This document shows, in pieces, positions 45,082 through 53,173 of a stretch of 64,000 bases of DNA. The notes under the pieces are model-generated. The model was not told the DNA's origin and searched no databases. It saw only the letters and a list, made by a program, of their open reading frames with translations. The stretch's first letter is position 1. Every line of letters starts with the position of its first letter. Position numbers and translations under genes: made by a program. Source of the stretch: Paenibacillus macerans (GTDB lineage: Bacteria; Bacillota; Bacilli; Paenibacillales; Paenibacillaceae); NCBI RefSeq assembly GCF_900454495.1, contig NZ_UGSI01000002.1, positions 496,001 to 560,000 of the forward strand, in the 5' to 3' direction.

Positions 45082-46095
45082 ATGCGGGAACATGTAGAGC
45101 CGGCGCTTAAGGAGCTGTTCGCGGCTGATTTCAAGGTCGGGGCTGCCGTAAATCCGCTTACGATCGGTACGCAGGAGCTGCTTCTGGCCCGTCACTTTAA
45201 CAGCATTACCGCGGAGAACGAGATGAAGTTCGCCAGCCTGCATCCGGAAGAAGGGACCTATACGTTTGAGGAGGCCGACCGGCTGGCGGAGTTCGCCCGC
45301 AAGCACGGGATGGCGATGCGCGGGCACACGCTCGTTTGGCATAACCAAACGGGCGATTGGCTGTTCCAAGACAGCGGGGGAGGCCACGTAAGCAAAGCGG
45401 TGCTGCTGGAGCGGATGCGCGAGCATATTCATACGGTCGTGGGCCGGTATAAAAACGACATTTACGCCTGGGACGTGGTCAATGAGGCGGTTGCCGACGA
45501 GGGCGGGGACTTGCTGCGCGCCTCAAAGTGGACGGAAATTGCCGGAGCGGACTTGGATTTTATCGTCAAAGCGTTTGCGTTTGCCCATGAAGCGGATCCG
45601 GACGCCGTGCTGTTTTATAACGACTATAATGAATCCCATCCGCTTAAGCGCGATAAAATTTATGCGCTGGCGAAATCGCTGCTGGAACGAGGCGCGCCGA
45701 TCCATGGAATCGGGCTGCAGGCGCACTGGAACCTGTTCGATCCGTCACTGGACGAGATCCGGGCAGCGATCGAGAAGTACGCGTCGCTCGGGCTGCAGCT
45801 GCAGCTCACGGAGCTGGACATGTCCGTCTTCCGTTTCGACGACAGACGGAGTGATTTGACCGCGCCCGAACCGGGGATGCTGGAGCGCCAGGCCGAACGG
45901 TACGAAGCCGTTTTCCGGCTGCTGAAGGAGTATCGAGGCGTCATCAGCGGAGTCACCTTCTGGGGAGCGGCGGACGATTATACGTGGCTGGACGATTTTC
46001 CGGTCCGAGGGCGGAAAAACTGGCCGTTCCTGTTCGATGAGCGGCACCGCTCGAAACCGGCGTTCGACCGCGTGGCGGGGGTAGCGTTAGGATAA
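45082..46095 (+). CDS. Intracellular endo-1,4-beta-xylanase, GH10
   Basis: 337 residues, a bare GH10 barrel without signal peptide, as in XynA2-type enzymes of Paenibacillus and Geobacillus that cut imported aldouronates. The acid/base glutamate is in WDVVNEAVAD (about E135) and the nucleophile in QLTELDMSVF (about E244). AMRGHTLVWHNQTGDWLF and GIGLQAHWNL are family markers. GGGAGG lies about 13 bp and AAGGAAA closer before the ATG at 45082. About 240 bp and a palindromic element separate it from the permease, so it may have its own promoter or be read through. Confidence 0.93.
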   Translation: MREHVEPALKELFAADFKVGAAVNPLTIGTQELLLARHFNSITAENEMKFASLHPEEGTYTFEEADRLAEFARKHGMAMRGHTLVWHNQTGDWLFQDSGGGHVSKAVLLERMREHIHTVVGRYKNDIYAWDVVNEAVADEGGDLLRASKWTEIAGADLDFIVKAFAFAHEADPDAVLFYNDYNESHPLKRDKIYALAKSLLERGAPIHGIGLQAHWNLFDPSLDEIRAAIEKYASLGLQLQLTELDMSVFRFDDRRSDLTAPEPGMLERQAERYEAVFRLLKEYRGVISGVTFWGAADDYTWLDDFPVRGRKNWPFLFDERHRSKPAFDRVAGVALG

Positions 46096-46260
46096 GCCGC
46101 ATAGTTTGCACAACCGAACATATCCGCGGGGCGTATTGAAAAACGCGGCTGCTCCAGAAAGACGATTTACTCGCAAGCATTTTACGCACAAGCATTCCAT
46201 TCACAAGCACTTCATTCCCCTGGGCTTCGATCAGTTGGGGGGATGGAGTGCTTTTTTCGC

Positions 46261-46393
46261 TAACGGACCTGAGAAACCCTACTTGTCCCAAAATGGAGAA
46301 GTAAAAATTGTAACGGACTCAGTTGGCCTTATTCCCTTCAAATCAGCCCAAATTGCCTCATCCGGGGGCAAATAGCGACCGCTGCCGCTCGAT
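46261..46393. repeat. Degenerate family B element, three units visible
   Basis: TAACGGACCTGAGAAACCCTA (46261-46281), a related unit at 46311-46331 (TAACGGACTC...CCTTA) and an inverted-type unit at 46373-46393 (TAGCGACCGCTG...). Centres are 50 and 62 bp apart. The fourth unit, expected near 46434, is replaced by a 20 bp tandem phrase (CTGGACGTACCCGC at about 46407 and 46427). Confidence 0.55.
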
Positions 46394-46650
46394 ATGTCCA
46401 CTGTCGCTGGACGTACCCGCCAGCCTCTGGACGTACCCGCTTCCGCGCTACAGCCTGATATTTTGGTGAAAAATAATGGGCGGGTCAATTACGCCCGCTG
46501 CCCGGTGGAGCGACTGTCCCGATTTAGGATGAGCAAGGGGGAGGAGTGGAAGAAAGAAGGCGAGTAATTCCCCGGGGGAAGGAGTCGCCAGCGCCAGCGC
46601 CGGGAGGCTCGATCCCGAGGAAATAGAAAAAAAGCCATAAGCCGGGGGAT
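46394..46650. other. Intergenic DNA with 20 bp tandem phrase
   Basis: Besides the CTGGACGTACCCGC phrase occurring twice near 46407-46440, I see no gene or clear terminator. A weak AGCC/GGCT hairpin with a T-run on the minus strand near 46620-46650 might end the TrpD-like gene. Confidence 0.35.
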
Positions 46651-47820
46651 TCAGGCTTTGCGGGAGATTTGCTCGCGTTCGGCGGCGGCCGTTTGCGTCA
46701 GCCGCATCGCCTCCTGCCAGAGGCAGTAGGCGTCCCAGGCTGCGCCGCTGTCGAGCAGCGCTTTGCAGGTGTAGACGCCCTCCTCGACGGAACTGACCCG
46801 TTCGGCCAACTCCAGGCGCACGGCTCCGTTCAGCAGCACTTGGTTGACGAAAGCGGGATGGGCTTCGCCGCGCAGCACGGCTTCCGTGACGCGCAACTGC
46901 TGCTGCGCCGACCATGGCGTGTTCGCCTCCGGGAGCGGCGTATCCAGCCCGTACGTTTCCGGGTCGATCACGCGCAGCTTGGCTGATCCCTGGTCCACAA
47001 CGTATGTCCGGGTCGGCCGGTCGATAAACAGGTCTTCCGATCCTTGCGTCCCCTGGACGATAAGCGCCCGGCGGTAGTCGAGCTCCTGAATGAGCTGGGC
47101 TATCCGGTCAAATACGGTGTTGTGGTATATACCATAAACCAGACAAGGAGATTGGCTGAAATCGAGCAGCTTTTCGATCGTATTGAGGATCGACCGCAGC
47201 CCAAGTTCTTCGCGGATCGGCCGCAAACGGGCCAGCGGCGGGCACCAGACTTCCGCAGGAACAAACCGGACCCCGGCCGCCGTGACAGCGCAGCCTGGGC
47301 GGACTCCGGCTACCTCAGCCGCACTGGCTGGTCGGACTCCGACCATCTCAGCCGCACCTCCTGAGCGGGCAGCGCCGGCTGGTTGGGCCGCGGCGGGCGG
47401 TTCCATCTTTTCGGCATGAATGCCCATTTCACCCAACAGGTCCGACAGCGTGACGCCCCATTTAGGGGGCAGCGATTTGGTCCCGTGCAGCGTCACCGGC
47501 AGCTCGCATGCGGCCAGCAGGAAGGACGTAGCGAAAGTGGCCATAAAGGAATTGGTTCTCCCGTCGTAAGGGCCGGCGCAGTCAAGGCCGCCCGGAACCT
47601 CCGACCTGTGCGCATGGCGGCGAAACACGGTCACGAACGCCTTCAGTTCATCCACACTTTCCAGTTTGATACGCTGCGCCATAAAAAACGCGCCGATTTG
47701 CGCGGGAGACGCGTCGCCGTTCACGATTAGCTCTGCGGCGGCCAGCGCCTCCTCATAGTTTAAATCTCGGGCGCCTCTTTTTCCCCGGCCCACTTCCTTC
47801 AGAATATCCGTCATCAACAT
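46651..47820 (-). CDS. TrpD-like glycosyltransferase family 3 protein (TrpD2/YbiB type)
   Basis: 389 residues. The N-terminal helical part DLNYEEALAAAELIVNGDASPAQIGAFFMAQRIK and the C-terminal QGTQGSEDLFIDRPTRTYVVD are those of anthranilate phosphoribosyltransferase relatives. However, the usual GTGGD motif is replaced by CAGPYDGRTNSFMATFATSF, and no other trp gene is nearby, so a tryptophan role is unlikely; YbiB/TrpD2 proteins bind nucleic acids instead. Residues about 141-180 are an Ala/Gly/Val-rich insert with VGVRPASAAEVAGVRPG repetition. ATG at 47820 follows AAGGAGG by 8 bp or so. It lies next to the ANTAR and nitrite genes. Confidence 0.72.
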   Translation of the reverse strand: MLMTDILKEVGRGKRGARDLNYEEALAAAELIVNGDASPAQIGAFFMAQRIKLESVDELKAFVTVFRRHAHRSEVPGGLDCAGPYDGRTNSFMATFATSFLLAACELPVTLHGTKSLPPKWGVTLSDLLGEMGIHAEKMEPPAAAQPAGAARSGGAAEMVGVRPASAAEVAGVRPGCAVTAAGVRFVPAEVWCPPLARLRPIREELGLRSILNTIEKLLDFSQSPCLVYGIYHNTVFDRIAQLIQELDYRRALIVQGTQGSEDLFIDRPTRTYVVDQGSAKLRVIDPETYGLDTPLPEANTPWSAQQQLRVTEAVLRGEAHPAFVNQVLLNGAVRLELAERVSSVEEGVYTCKALLDSGAAWDAYCLWQEAMRLTQTAAAEREQISRKA

Positions 47821-47905
47821 CAGCAGCCCCTCCTTTTCTAGAGAATTCCGTTTAAAAACCAGTTTTTCGGCACCGAAACCTATGCTGCCAAGGTGCGTTT
47901 CTTTA

Positions 47906-48107
47906 AAAATAACGGAACTCTATGGTCTTATTTTCAGGACTAAGCCTGTTCATCATCATTAGCGGAATTTAATGGTCTTATTTCACGATCAATGGTACCC
48001 CAAGCGGTCACTTTCCCGCGCTCCAAGAAAATAACGACATAAAATTCCTCTATTTCTCTCAAAATGGGTAATCTCGTTGAATTAGGGCCGCTTTTTTCCC
48101 TTATATG
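47906..48107 (+). repeat. Four-palindrome intergenic element, family C copy 2
   Basis: Units start at 47906, 47956, 48028 and 48079 (centres 50, 72 and 51 bp apart). Unit 3 includes AAAATAACGACATAAAATTC, nearly identical to the matching parts of the copies at 21933 and 62975. It separates the TrpD-like and ANTAR genes. Confidence 0.82.
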
Positions 48108-48129
48108 ACTGGCCCGAGTAAGACCGGGC

Positions 48130-48735
48130 TCAAAATTTTAATTGCTGGTGCGCCCTAACGACCGAAGTCGCCACATCGACCATCCGTTTTCGTTCATTCA
48201 TCGCCCGCTTGCGCAGCATGTCGTAGGCTTCGGCTTCGGACACCTTGTTCACGTCGCATAAAATGCCTTTGGCCATGTCGATCCATTTGCGTTCTTCCAA
48301 GCGCGAGACCAGTTGAGCGCGTTCATCCATCCACGCCTGGCGCTCCAAAAAATGCTTGGCGCCGATTTGCAACGCCCAGTGCAGCTCCTGCGCGGACATC
48401 GAGGGAGTCAGGATGCCGTCGATCGGAACGTCGGTTTCGCAAGCTTCCAGGGAAGCGGCGGCGGCTTCCGCGCTGCACCACCACAATAGCGGCAGGGGCT
48501 TCCATTCCAGCAATAACCCGCCCCAGCGCCGGACCGTATCGATCGGCATATCGAGAACGGCGGCGTCGACCTCTCTGATCCGCTTGCGGATTTGCGCTTC
48601 CTGTCTGGAGGCGAGGACGAGATAACCGCTCGTTTTCAGCTTTGCCTCGGGATCGGGGAGAGGCGGAATCACGTCCGGCGCCCCCGGCCCGGCATCGGTA
48701 TAAGAAGTATCGCGTATGACCAATAAAAAGCGCAT
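48130..48735 (-). CDS. ANTAR-domain RNA-binding regulator (NasT/NasR-like)
   Basis: 201 residues. The first 120 form a receiver-like domain (MRFLLVIRDTSY, VDAAVLDMPIDTV) without a clear full acidic pocket. The C-terminal 60 (RLEERKWIDMAKGILCDVNK, then SEAEAYDMLRKRAMNERKRM) match the ANTAR domain, a three-helix antiterminator that binds paired hairpins with six-base loops. Just such hairpins lie in the nirB leader opposite. I chose the ATG at 48735, 9 bp after GGGAG; the frame continues upstream without a better site. Likely relays nitrate or nitrite status to nirBDC. Confidence 0.85.
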   Translation of the reverse strand: MRFLLVIRDTSYTDAGPGAPDVIPPLPDPEAKLKTSGYLVLASRQEAQIRKRIREVDAAVLDMPIDTVRRWGGLLLEWKPLPLLWWCSAEAAAASLEACETDVPIDGILTPSMSAQELHWALQIGAKHFLERQAWMDERAQLVSRLEERKWIDMAKGILCDVNKVSEAEAYDMLRKRAMNERKRMVDVATSVVRAHQQLKF

Positions 48736-48928
48736 CGAGAGGCACTCCCTCCTATCCATGACGATCTTTTCAAACTTATTGAGGTAGTTCAAAAAAGGCC
48801 GCTTTTGAAGATATAAGAAAGAGTTGACTACTAAGAATCAGCTCCCTTATATCGCAAGAAAAACTATCGCTAATCGCGATCCGTTTTCTTTGAATATACG
48901 TCGATTGACGTTTTTCTTATCACGAAGT

Positions 48929-48965
48929 GAATTCAAGAAGTACCTCGGCATCGAATCTTGAATTC
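48929..48965. repeat. Perfect 10 bp inverted repeat
   Basis: GAATTCAAGA (48929-48938) and TCTTGAATTC (48956-48965) around 17 bp, between the divergent ANTAR and nirB genes. Could be an operator or a hairpin; no further evidence. Confidence 0.45.
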
Positions 48966-49166
48966 AGCCGGGCCCTAGCATATGCTTCGGCGCTGAAAAC
49001 CGTCCTTTTTGAACATGTACTTATTAAGAAGGCGCAAGAACGCCCGCAGCAAGCAAGGAGCAAGGCGATGGAGAGCCGTTTGCAACGGAAAGAAAACTGA
49101 CATGGAAACGAGGTGTGAAAATGATACATGTATTTTCTCGTCTTTTCTCCAAAAAATCAATATAAA

Positions 49167-49183
49167 TGTTAAAAAAGCTGACA
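49167..49183. promoter_or_regulatory. GlnR/TnrA box 1
   Basis: TGTTA-AAAAAGC-TGACA matches the TGTNAN7TNACA consensus at every fixed position. It is 42 bp (four helical turns) upstream of box 2. Confidence 0.7.
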
Positions 49184-49208
49184 TTAAAAAATTATTTATT
49201 AAATTTTA

Positions 49209-49225
49209 TGTAATAATTATTGACA
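49209..49225. promoter_or_regulatory. GlnR/TnrA box 2, overlapping the -35
   Basis: TGTAA-TAATTAT-TGACA matches TGTNAN7TNACA at every fixed position and shares its right end with the -35 box of the nir promoter. Confidence 0.72.
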
Positions 49226-49248
49226 TTGCCACAAAGCTTTTATATAGT
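49220..49248 (+). promoter_or_regulatory. Sigma-A promoter of nirBDC
   Basis: TTGACA at 49220-49225 and TATAGT at 49243-49248 with a 17 bp spacer. ATTGACATT (49219-49227) and AATGTCAAT (49250-49258) form an inverted repeat around it. Transcription would start near 49255, giving a leader of about 190 nt. Confidence 0.78.
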
Positions 49249-49300
49249 AAATGTCAATCAATCACATTTTTAAATTTTATTCAATTCAATATTGAAACGT

Positions 49301-49412
49301 CGGATACAATGGGGTATCCGAATGAATGGAAGCGGCAATGGAGCCTGTCTTCGCAATCCGTAAGAAAAGCGTGTGTTTTTCTATGGGCGAAGCGGGCTTT
49401 TTCTGTTTTTTA
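49301..49412 (+). promoter_or_regulatory. ANTAR antitermination leader of nirB
   Basis: Hairpin P1: CGGATAC (49301-49307), loop AATGGG, GTATCCG (49314-49320). Hairpin P2: GGC (49334-49336), loop AATGGA, GCC (49343-49345). Both loops have six bases with A1 and G4, the ANTAR target rule. The GCC of P2 is also the start of the terminator stem AGCCTGTCTTCGC (49342-49354), which pairs with GCGAAGCGGGCT (49387-49398) before a T-rich tail. P2 and terminator therefore exclude each other. Confidence 0.82.
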
Positions 49413-49441
49413 GGGCGATTACGCGAAAGGGGAGAGTGGAG

Positions 49442-51874
49442 ATGAACCACAAGAAAAAAATGGTGCTCGTCGGAGGCGGGATGGCGGGGATGCGCACGAT
49501 CGAGCATGTGCTGAAGCTGGCCCCGGAGGCTTATGAAATTACGGTGTTCGGCGCCGAGCCGTATCCGAACTACAATCGGATCATGCTGTCCTCGGTGCTC
49601 GCCGGGGGAGCCGATATGAAAGAAATCATCATTAACGACCTCGATTGGTACGCGGAAAACAACATCAAGCTGCATCTCGGCGACGCGGTGACCAAGCTTG
49701 ATACGGCGAACAAACGGGTCAGCTCGGCGTCCGGCGTCCAGGCGGAATATGATGCGCTGATTTTGGCGACGGGCTCCGACCCGTTTATGCTTCCGCTCCC
49801 GGGCGCGCAAAAAGAAGGCGTGATCGGCTTCCGCGACATTAAAGACTGCGAGCTGATGATTGAAGCCTCCAAAAAATATAAGAAGGCAGCGGTGATCGGC
49901 GGCGGGCTGCTTGGCCTGGAAGCGGCGCGGGGGCTGCTGAATCTGGGGATGGACGTATCCGTCGTGCATATCAATCCCTTCTTAATGGAACGGCAGCTTG
50001 ACGAGCCGGCCGCGCGGATGCTGCAGCGCGAGCTGGAGGCGCAGGGGATGAAGTTTCTGCTGCAGAAGCAGACGGCGAGCATTTACGGCCATCGCCGGGC
50101 CGAAGGCCTGGAATTTGCCGACGGCAGCCGGCTGGAAGCCGACCTGGTCGTGATGGCCGTCGGCATCAAGCCGAACGTGGAGCTGGCCAAGTCGGCCGGG
50201 CTGGAGGTGAAGCGGGGCATCGTCGTTAACGATTATTTGGAAACGAGCGCCCCCGGCGTGTACGCGGTCGGCGAATGCGCCGAGCACCGCGGCATCGCTT
50301 ACGGCCTGGTGGCCCCGCTGTACGAGCAGGGCAGCGTCCTGGCCAAGCGGCTCTCCGGCGTGGAGACGGCCGGCTACGAAGGGTCCGTCACCTCGACCAA
50401 GCTGAAGGTGTCGGGCGTGGACGTTTTTTCCGCCGGTTATTTTCACGATGCTCCGGGAACGCGTTCACTGCGCGTCCAGGATGAACTGGAAGGCATCTAC
50501 CGCAAAATCGTCCTGCAGGACGACCGGATCGTCGGCGCGGTGCTGTTCGGGGACACGACGGACGGCGCCTCGCTGTTCGCCAAAATCAAAAGCGGGGAGT
50601 CGGTGGCCGGAAAGGAAAAGGAGCTGCTGCTCGGCTATGCGCCGGGGCAGTCTTCCGGGGCCTCCCCGAACGCCAGGCTCGCCGCGATGGCGGACGACGA
50701 GATCATTTGCGGCTGCAACGGCGTATCCAAAGGAACGATCGTCGACGCGGTGAAAAACGGCTGCACCAGCGTCGGCGAGATCAAAGCCTGCACCAAGGCG
50801 TCGGGCTCCTGCGGCGGCTGCAAGCCGCTCGTCGAAGGGCTGCTGCACTTATACGCCGAAGGCGACATCGGCGAGCCGGCCAAGGAAGGCATCTGCGGCT
50901 GCACACCGCTTTCCCGCGACGAAATCGTCGAAAGCATCAAAACGATGGGCCTGAAGAGCGTCAAAGAAGTCATGAACGTGCTGGAATGGAAAGAGCCGGA
51001 AGGCTGCTCCAAATGCCGGCCGGCGCTGAATTACTATTTAGGGATGCTCTGGCCTGCGGAATACGTCGATGAAAAAGAATCCCGGTTCGTCAACGAACGC
51101 TACCACGCGAATATTCAAAAGGACGGAACTTTTTCCGTCGTGCCCCGGATTTACGGCGGCGTGACTTCCCCGGCCGATCTTAAGCGGATCGCGGCCGTGG
51201 CGGAGAAATACAACGTGCCGATGGTGAAATTCACCGGCGGACAGCGGCTCGACCTCCTTGGCGTCAAGAAGGAAGACCTGCCAAAGATCTGGGAGGAGCT
51301 CGATATGGCTTCCGGCCATGCTTACGGAAAGGCGCTGCGCACGGTGAAAACCTGCGTCGGCTCGACCTTCTGCCGCTTCGGCACGCAGGACTCGATCGCG
51401 ATGGGGATCCGCATGGAAAAAGCGTTCGAACGCTTGAATACGCCGGGCAAGGTGAAGCTGGCCGTATCCGGATGCCCCCGCAACTGCGCGGAAGCGACGA
51501 TCAAAGACCTTGGCGTCGTCGCCATCGACGGCGGCTGGGAGCTTTATATCGGCGGCAACGGCGGCGTGAAGGTGCGGGCGGCGGAGCTGCTCTGCACGGT
51601 GAAGACGGAGGACGAAGTGATGGAGTGGACGGCCGCTTTCCTCCAATACTACCGTGAGCAGGCGAGCTGGAACGAACGCACCGCCCAGTGGGTGGAGCGC
51701 GTCGGGCTGGACGCGATCAAAGCGGTGCTGGAGAACGCCGGGGAGCGCAAAGCGCTGGCCGCGCGCATCGAGGAGACGCTCAGCGGCACGACCGATCCGT
51801 GGAAGGAAATCTTAAACAACGAAGAGCTGCGCAAAAACTTTGAACCGCTGCAAAGCGCACAGCTGCAGAACTAA
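49442..51874 (+). CDS. nirB: Nitrite reductase [NAD(P)H] large subunit NirB
   Basis: 810 residues, normal length. It reduces nitrite to ammonium in the cytoplasm with NirD. Order of parts: FAD/NAD domains (MVLVGGGMAGMRTIEH and AAVIGGGLLGLEAARGL), a BFD-like [2Fe-2S] region from about residue 421 (ICGCNGVSKGTIVDAVKNGC), a ferredoxin-like sulfite/nitrite reductase part, and the siroheme/[4Fe-4S] cysteines in CVGSTFCRFG (about 637) and SGCPRNCAEATI (about 675). The ATG at 49442 follows GGGGAGAGTGGAG. Expression passes through the leader terminator, so it is controlled by ANTAR antitermination and probably by GlnR/TnrA. nirD follows after 21 bp. Confidence 0.95.
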   Translation: MNHKKKMVLVGGGMAGMRTIEHVLKLAPEAYEITVFGAEPYPNYNRIMLSSVLAGGADMKEIIINDLDWYAENNIKLHLGDAVTKLDTANKRVSSASGVQAEYDALILATGSDPFMLPLPGAQKEGVIGFRDIKDCELMIEASKKYKKAAVIGGGLLGLEAARGLLNLGMDVSVVHINPFLMERQLDEPAARMLQRELEAQGMKFLLQKQTASIYGHRRAEGLEFADGSRLEADLVVMAVGIKPNVELAKSAGLEVKRGIVVNDYLETSAPGVYAVGECAEHRGIAYGLVAPLYEQGSVLAKRLSGVETAGYEGSVTSTKLKVSGVDVFSAGYFHDAPGTRSLRVQDELEGIYRKIVLQDDRIVGAVLFGDTTDGASLFAKIKSGESVAGKEKELLLGYAPGQSSGASPNARLAAMADDEIICGCNGVSKGTIVDAVKNGCTSVGEIKACTKASGSCGGCKPLVEGLLHLYAEGDIGEPAKEGICGCTPLSRDEIVESIKTMGLKSVKEVMNVLEWKEPEGCSKCRPALNYYLGMLWPAEYVDEKESRFVNERYHANIQKDGTFSVVPRIYGGVTSPADLKRIAAVAEKYNVPMVKFTGGQRLDLLGVKKEDLPKIWEELDMASGHAYGKALRTVKTCVGSTFCRFGTQDSIAMGIRMEKAFERLNTPGKVKLAVSGCPRNCAEATIKDLGVVAIDGGWELYIGGNGGVKVRAAELLCTVKTEDEVMEWTAAFLQYYREQASWNERTAQWVERVGLDAIKAVLENAGERKALAARIEETLSGTTDPWKEILNNEELRKNFEPLQSAQLQN

Positions 51875-51895
51875 CTGATAAGGGGAGAAATCACC

Positions 51896-52210
51896 ATGCT
51901 GACAAAAATACAGGTTGCCCGACTGGACGAGATCGACCGGCTGGGGGCGCGGACGGTAACGATCGGGGATAGAGAAGTGGCGATTTTCCGGCTCAGCGAC
52001 GGCACGGTGCGGGCGCTCGAAAACCGCTGCCCGCACAAGGCTGGGCGGCTGTCGGAAGGGATGGTGTGCGGCGCGGCCGTGCATTGTCCCCTGCATGACT
52101 GGAAGATCGATTTAAACAGCGGACAAGTGCGTGAGCCGGATCATGGCCAAGTGACCGTTTACGAAACCGAAATCGATGAAAAGGACGGAGCTATCTATAT
52201 TTCGCTGTAG
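51896..52210 (+). CDS. nirD: Nitrite reductase small subunit NirD
   Basis: 104 residues, a Rieske-like domain that partners NirB. The motif positions read ENRCPHKAGRLSEG and VHCPLHDWKIDL, so both Cys-x-His pairs are kept; many NirD proteins lack them, so this one may hold a [2Fe-2S] cluster. GGGGAG lies 10 bp before the ATG. The gene sits between nirB and nirC with gaps of 21 and 15 bp, all one operon. Confidence 0.92.
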   Translation: MLTKIQVARLDEIDRLGARTVTIGDREVAIFRLSDGTVRALENRCPHKAGRLSEGMVCGAAVHCPLHDWKIDLNSGQVREPDHGQVTVYETEIDEKDGAIYISL

Positions 52211-52225
52211 AAGGAGAGACGCACC

Positions 52226-53173
52226 ATGGACTACGTAAAACCCGGTGAAGTGCTAACTGCGATGATTGAAACGGGAGAGAACAAAGCCCGCCTGGGCATC
52301 CTGCAGATGCTGGCGAAAGGATTTTTGGGCGGGTCGATTCTCGCCTTCGCCACGACGCTGGCTTTTACGGCCACGCAGCAAACGTCGCTTGGCATTGTCG
52401 GGGCGCTGATTTTTCCCGTCGGCTTTGTCATCATTGTACTGCTTGGACTTGAGCTGGTGACCGGCAGCTTTGCTTTGATCCCTTTGGCTGTGCTGGAGCG
52501 AAAAGTGCCGCTATCCCGGATGCTGGCCAATTTCGGCTGGGTGATCCTCGGGCATCTGATCGGCTGCGCGGTGTATGCGATCCTTTATGGACTGACGATT
52601 ACGAAAATGGGCGCGGATTTCAGCCATCCGCTGATCCAGACGATCATTCAAACCAGTGAGGCCAAAACGGTCGCCTACAAGCATATGGGCGGCAGCGGGC
52701 TTGCCCTCGTCACCATCAAAGCGGTGCTGTGCAACTGGATGGTCACCCTGGGCGTGGTGATGGGGATGACTTCGCGTTCGACGGCGGGAAAAATCGCGGC
52801 GATGTGGCTGCCGATCCTGATCTTTTTCGCGCAGGGGTTTGAGCATGCCGTCGTGAACATGTTTATCATTCCGGCGGGGATGATGCTGGGTGCGAACGTC
52901 AGCTTTGCCGACTGGTGGGTATGGAACCAGATTCCTGTGCTGATCGGCAACTTCCTTGGCGGCGTCGTGTTTACGGGACTGCTGCTGTACGTGTCGCAGA
53001 AAGGAAAAGGCTTGGCCGTGGAAGACAATGCGCGGGCGGCTATGGCGGGCCCGGAGCGTTCGGCGGTCTCTACGGCTCCGTCGGCGCTGGCATCCTCTGG
53101 AGCAAATGCGCCGGACGAGCCTGAACGCCGCGGGGTGCCGGCCAATCCGGCCGGAGCAGGGAACAGCCTATGA
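52226..53173 (+). CDS. nirC: Formate/nitrite transporter NirC
   Basis: 315 residues with six helices of the FNT channel fold. Family motifs include KGFLGGSILAFATTLAF, GLELVTGSFALIPLAVLE, VLCNWMVTLGVVMGM and GFEHAVVNMFIIPAGMMLG. It would bring nitrite in for NirBD. The last 45 or so residues (from VEDNARAAMAGPERS on) are an Ala/Pro-rich tail absent from most members. AAGGAGA lies upstream of the ATG. Its stop overlaps the start of the broken SUMT gene by 4 bp. Confidence 0.9.
   Translation: MDYVKPGEVLTAMIETGENKARLGILQMLAKGFLGGSILAFATTLAFTATQQTSLGIVGALIFPVGFVIIVLLGLELVTGSFALIPLAVLERKVPLSRMLANFGWVILGHLIGCAVYAILYGLTITKMGADFSHPLIQTIIQTSEAKTVAYKHMGGSGLALVTIKAVLCNWMVTLGVVMGMTSRSTAGKIAAMWLPILIFFAQGFEHAVVNMFIIPAGMMLGANVSFADWWVWNQIPVLIGNFLGGVVFTGLLLYVSQKGKGLAVEDNARAAMAGPERSAVSTAPSALASSGANAPDEPERRGVPANPAGAGNSL

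Noticed and set aside
46106..46375. Small plus-strand frame after the GH10 gene
   Set aside because: It runs through the degenerate palindromic element and has no ribosome site or family resemblance.
46651..47820. Authentic tryptophan-biosynthesis trpD
   Set aside because: The glycine-rich phosphoribosyl-pyrophosphate motif is altered and no trp gene is adjacent.
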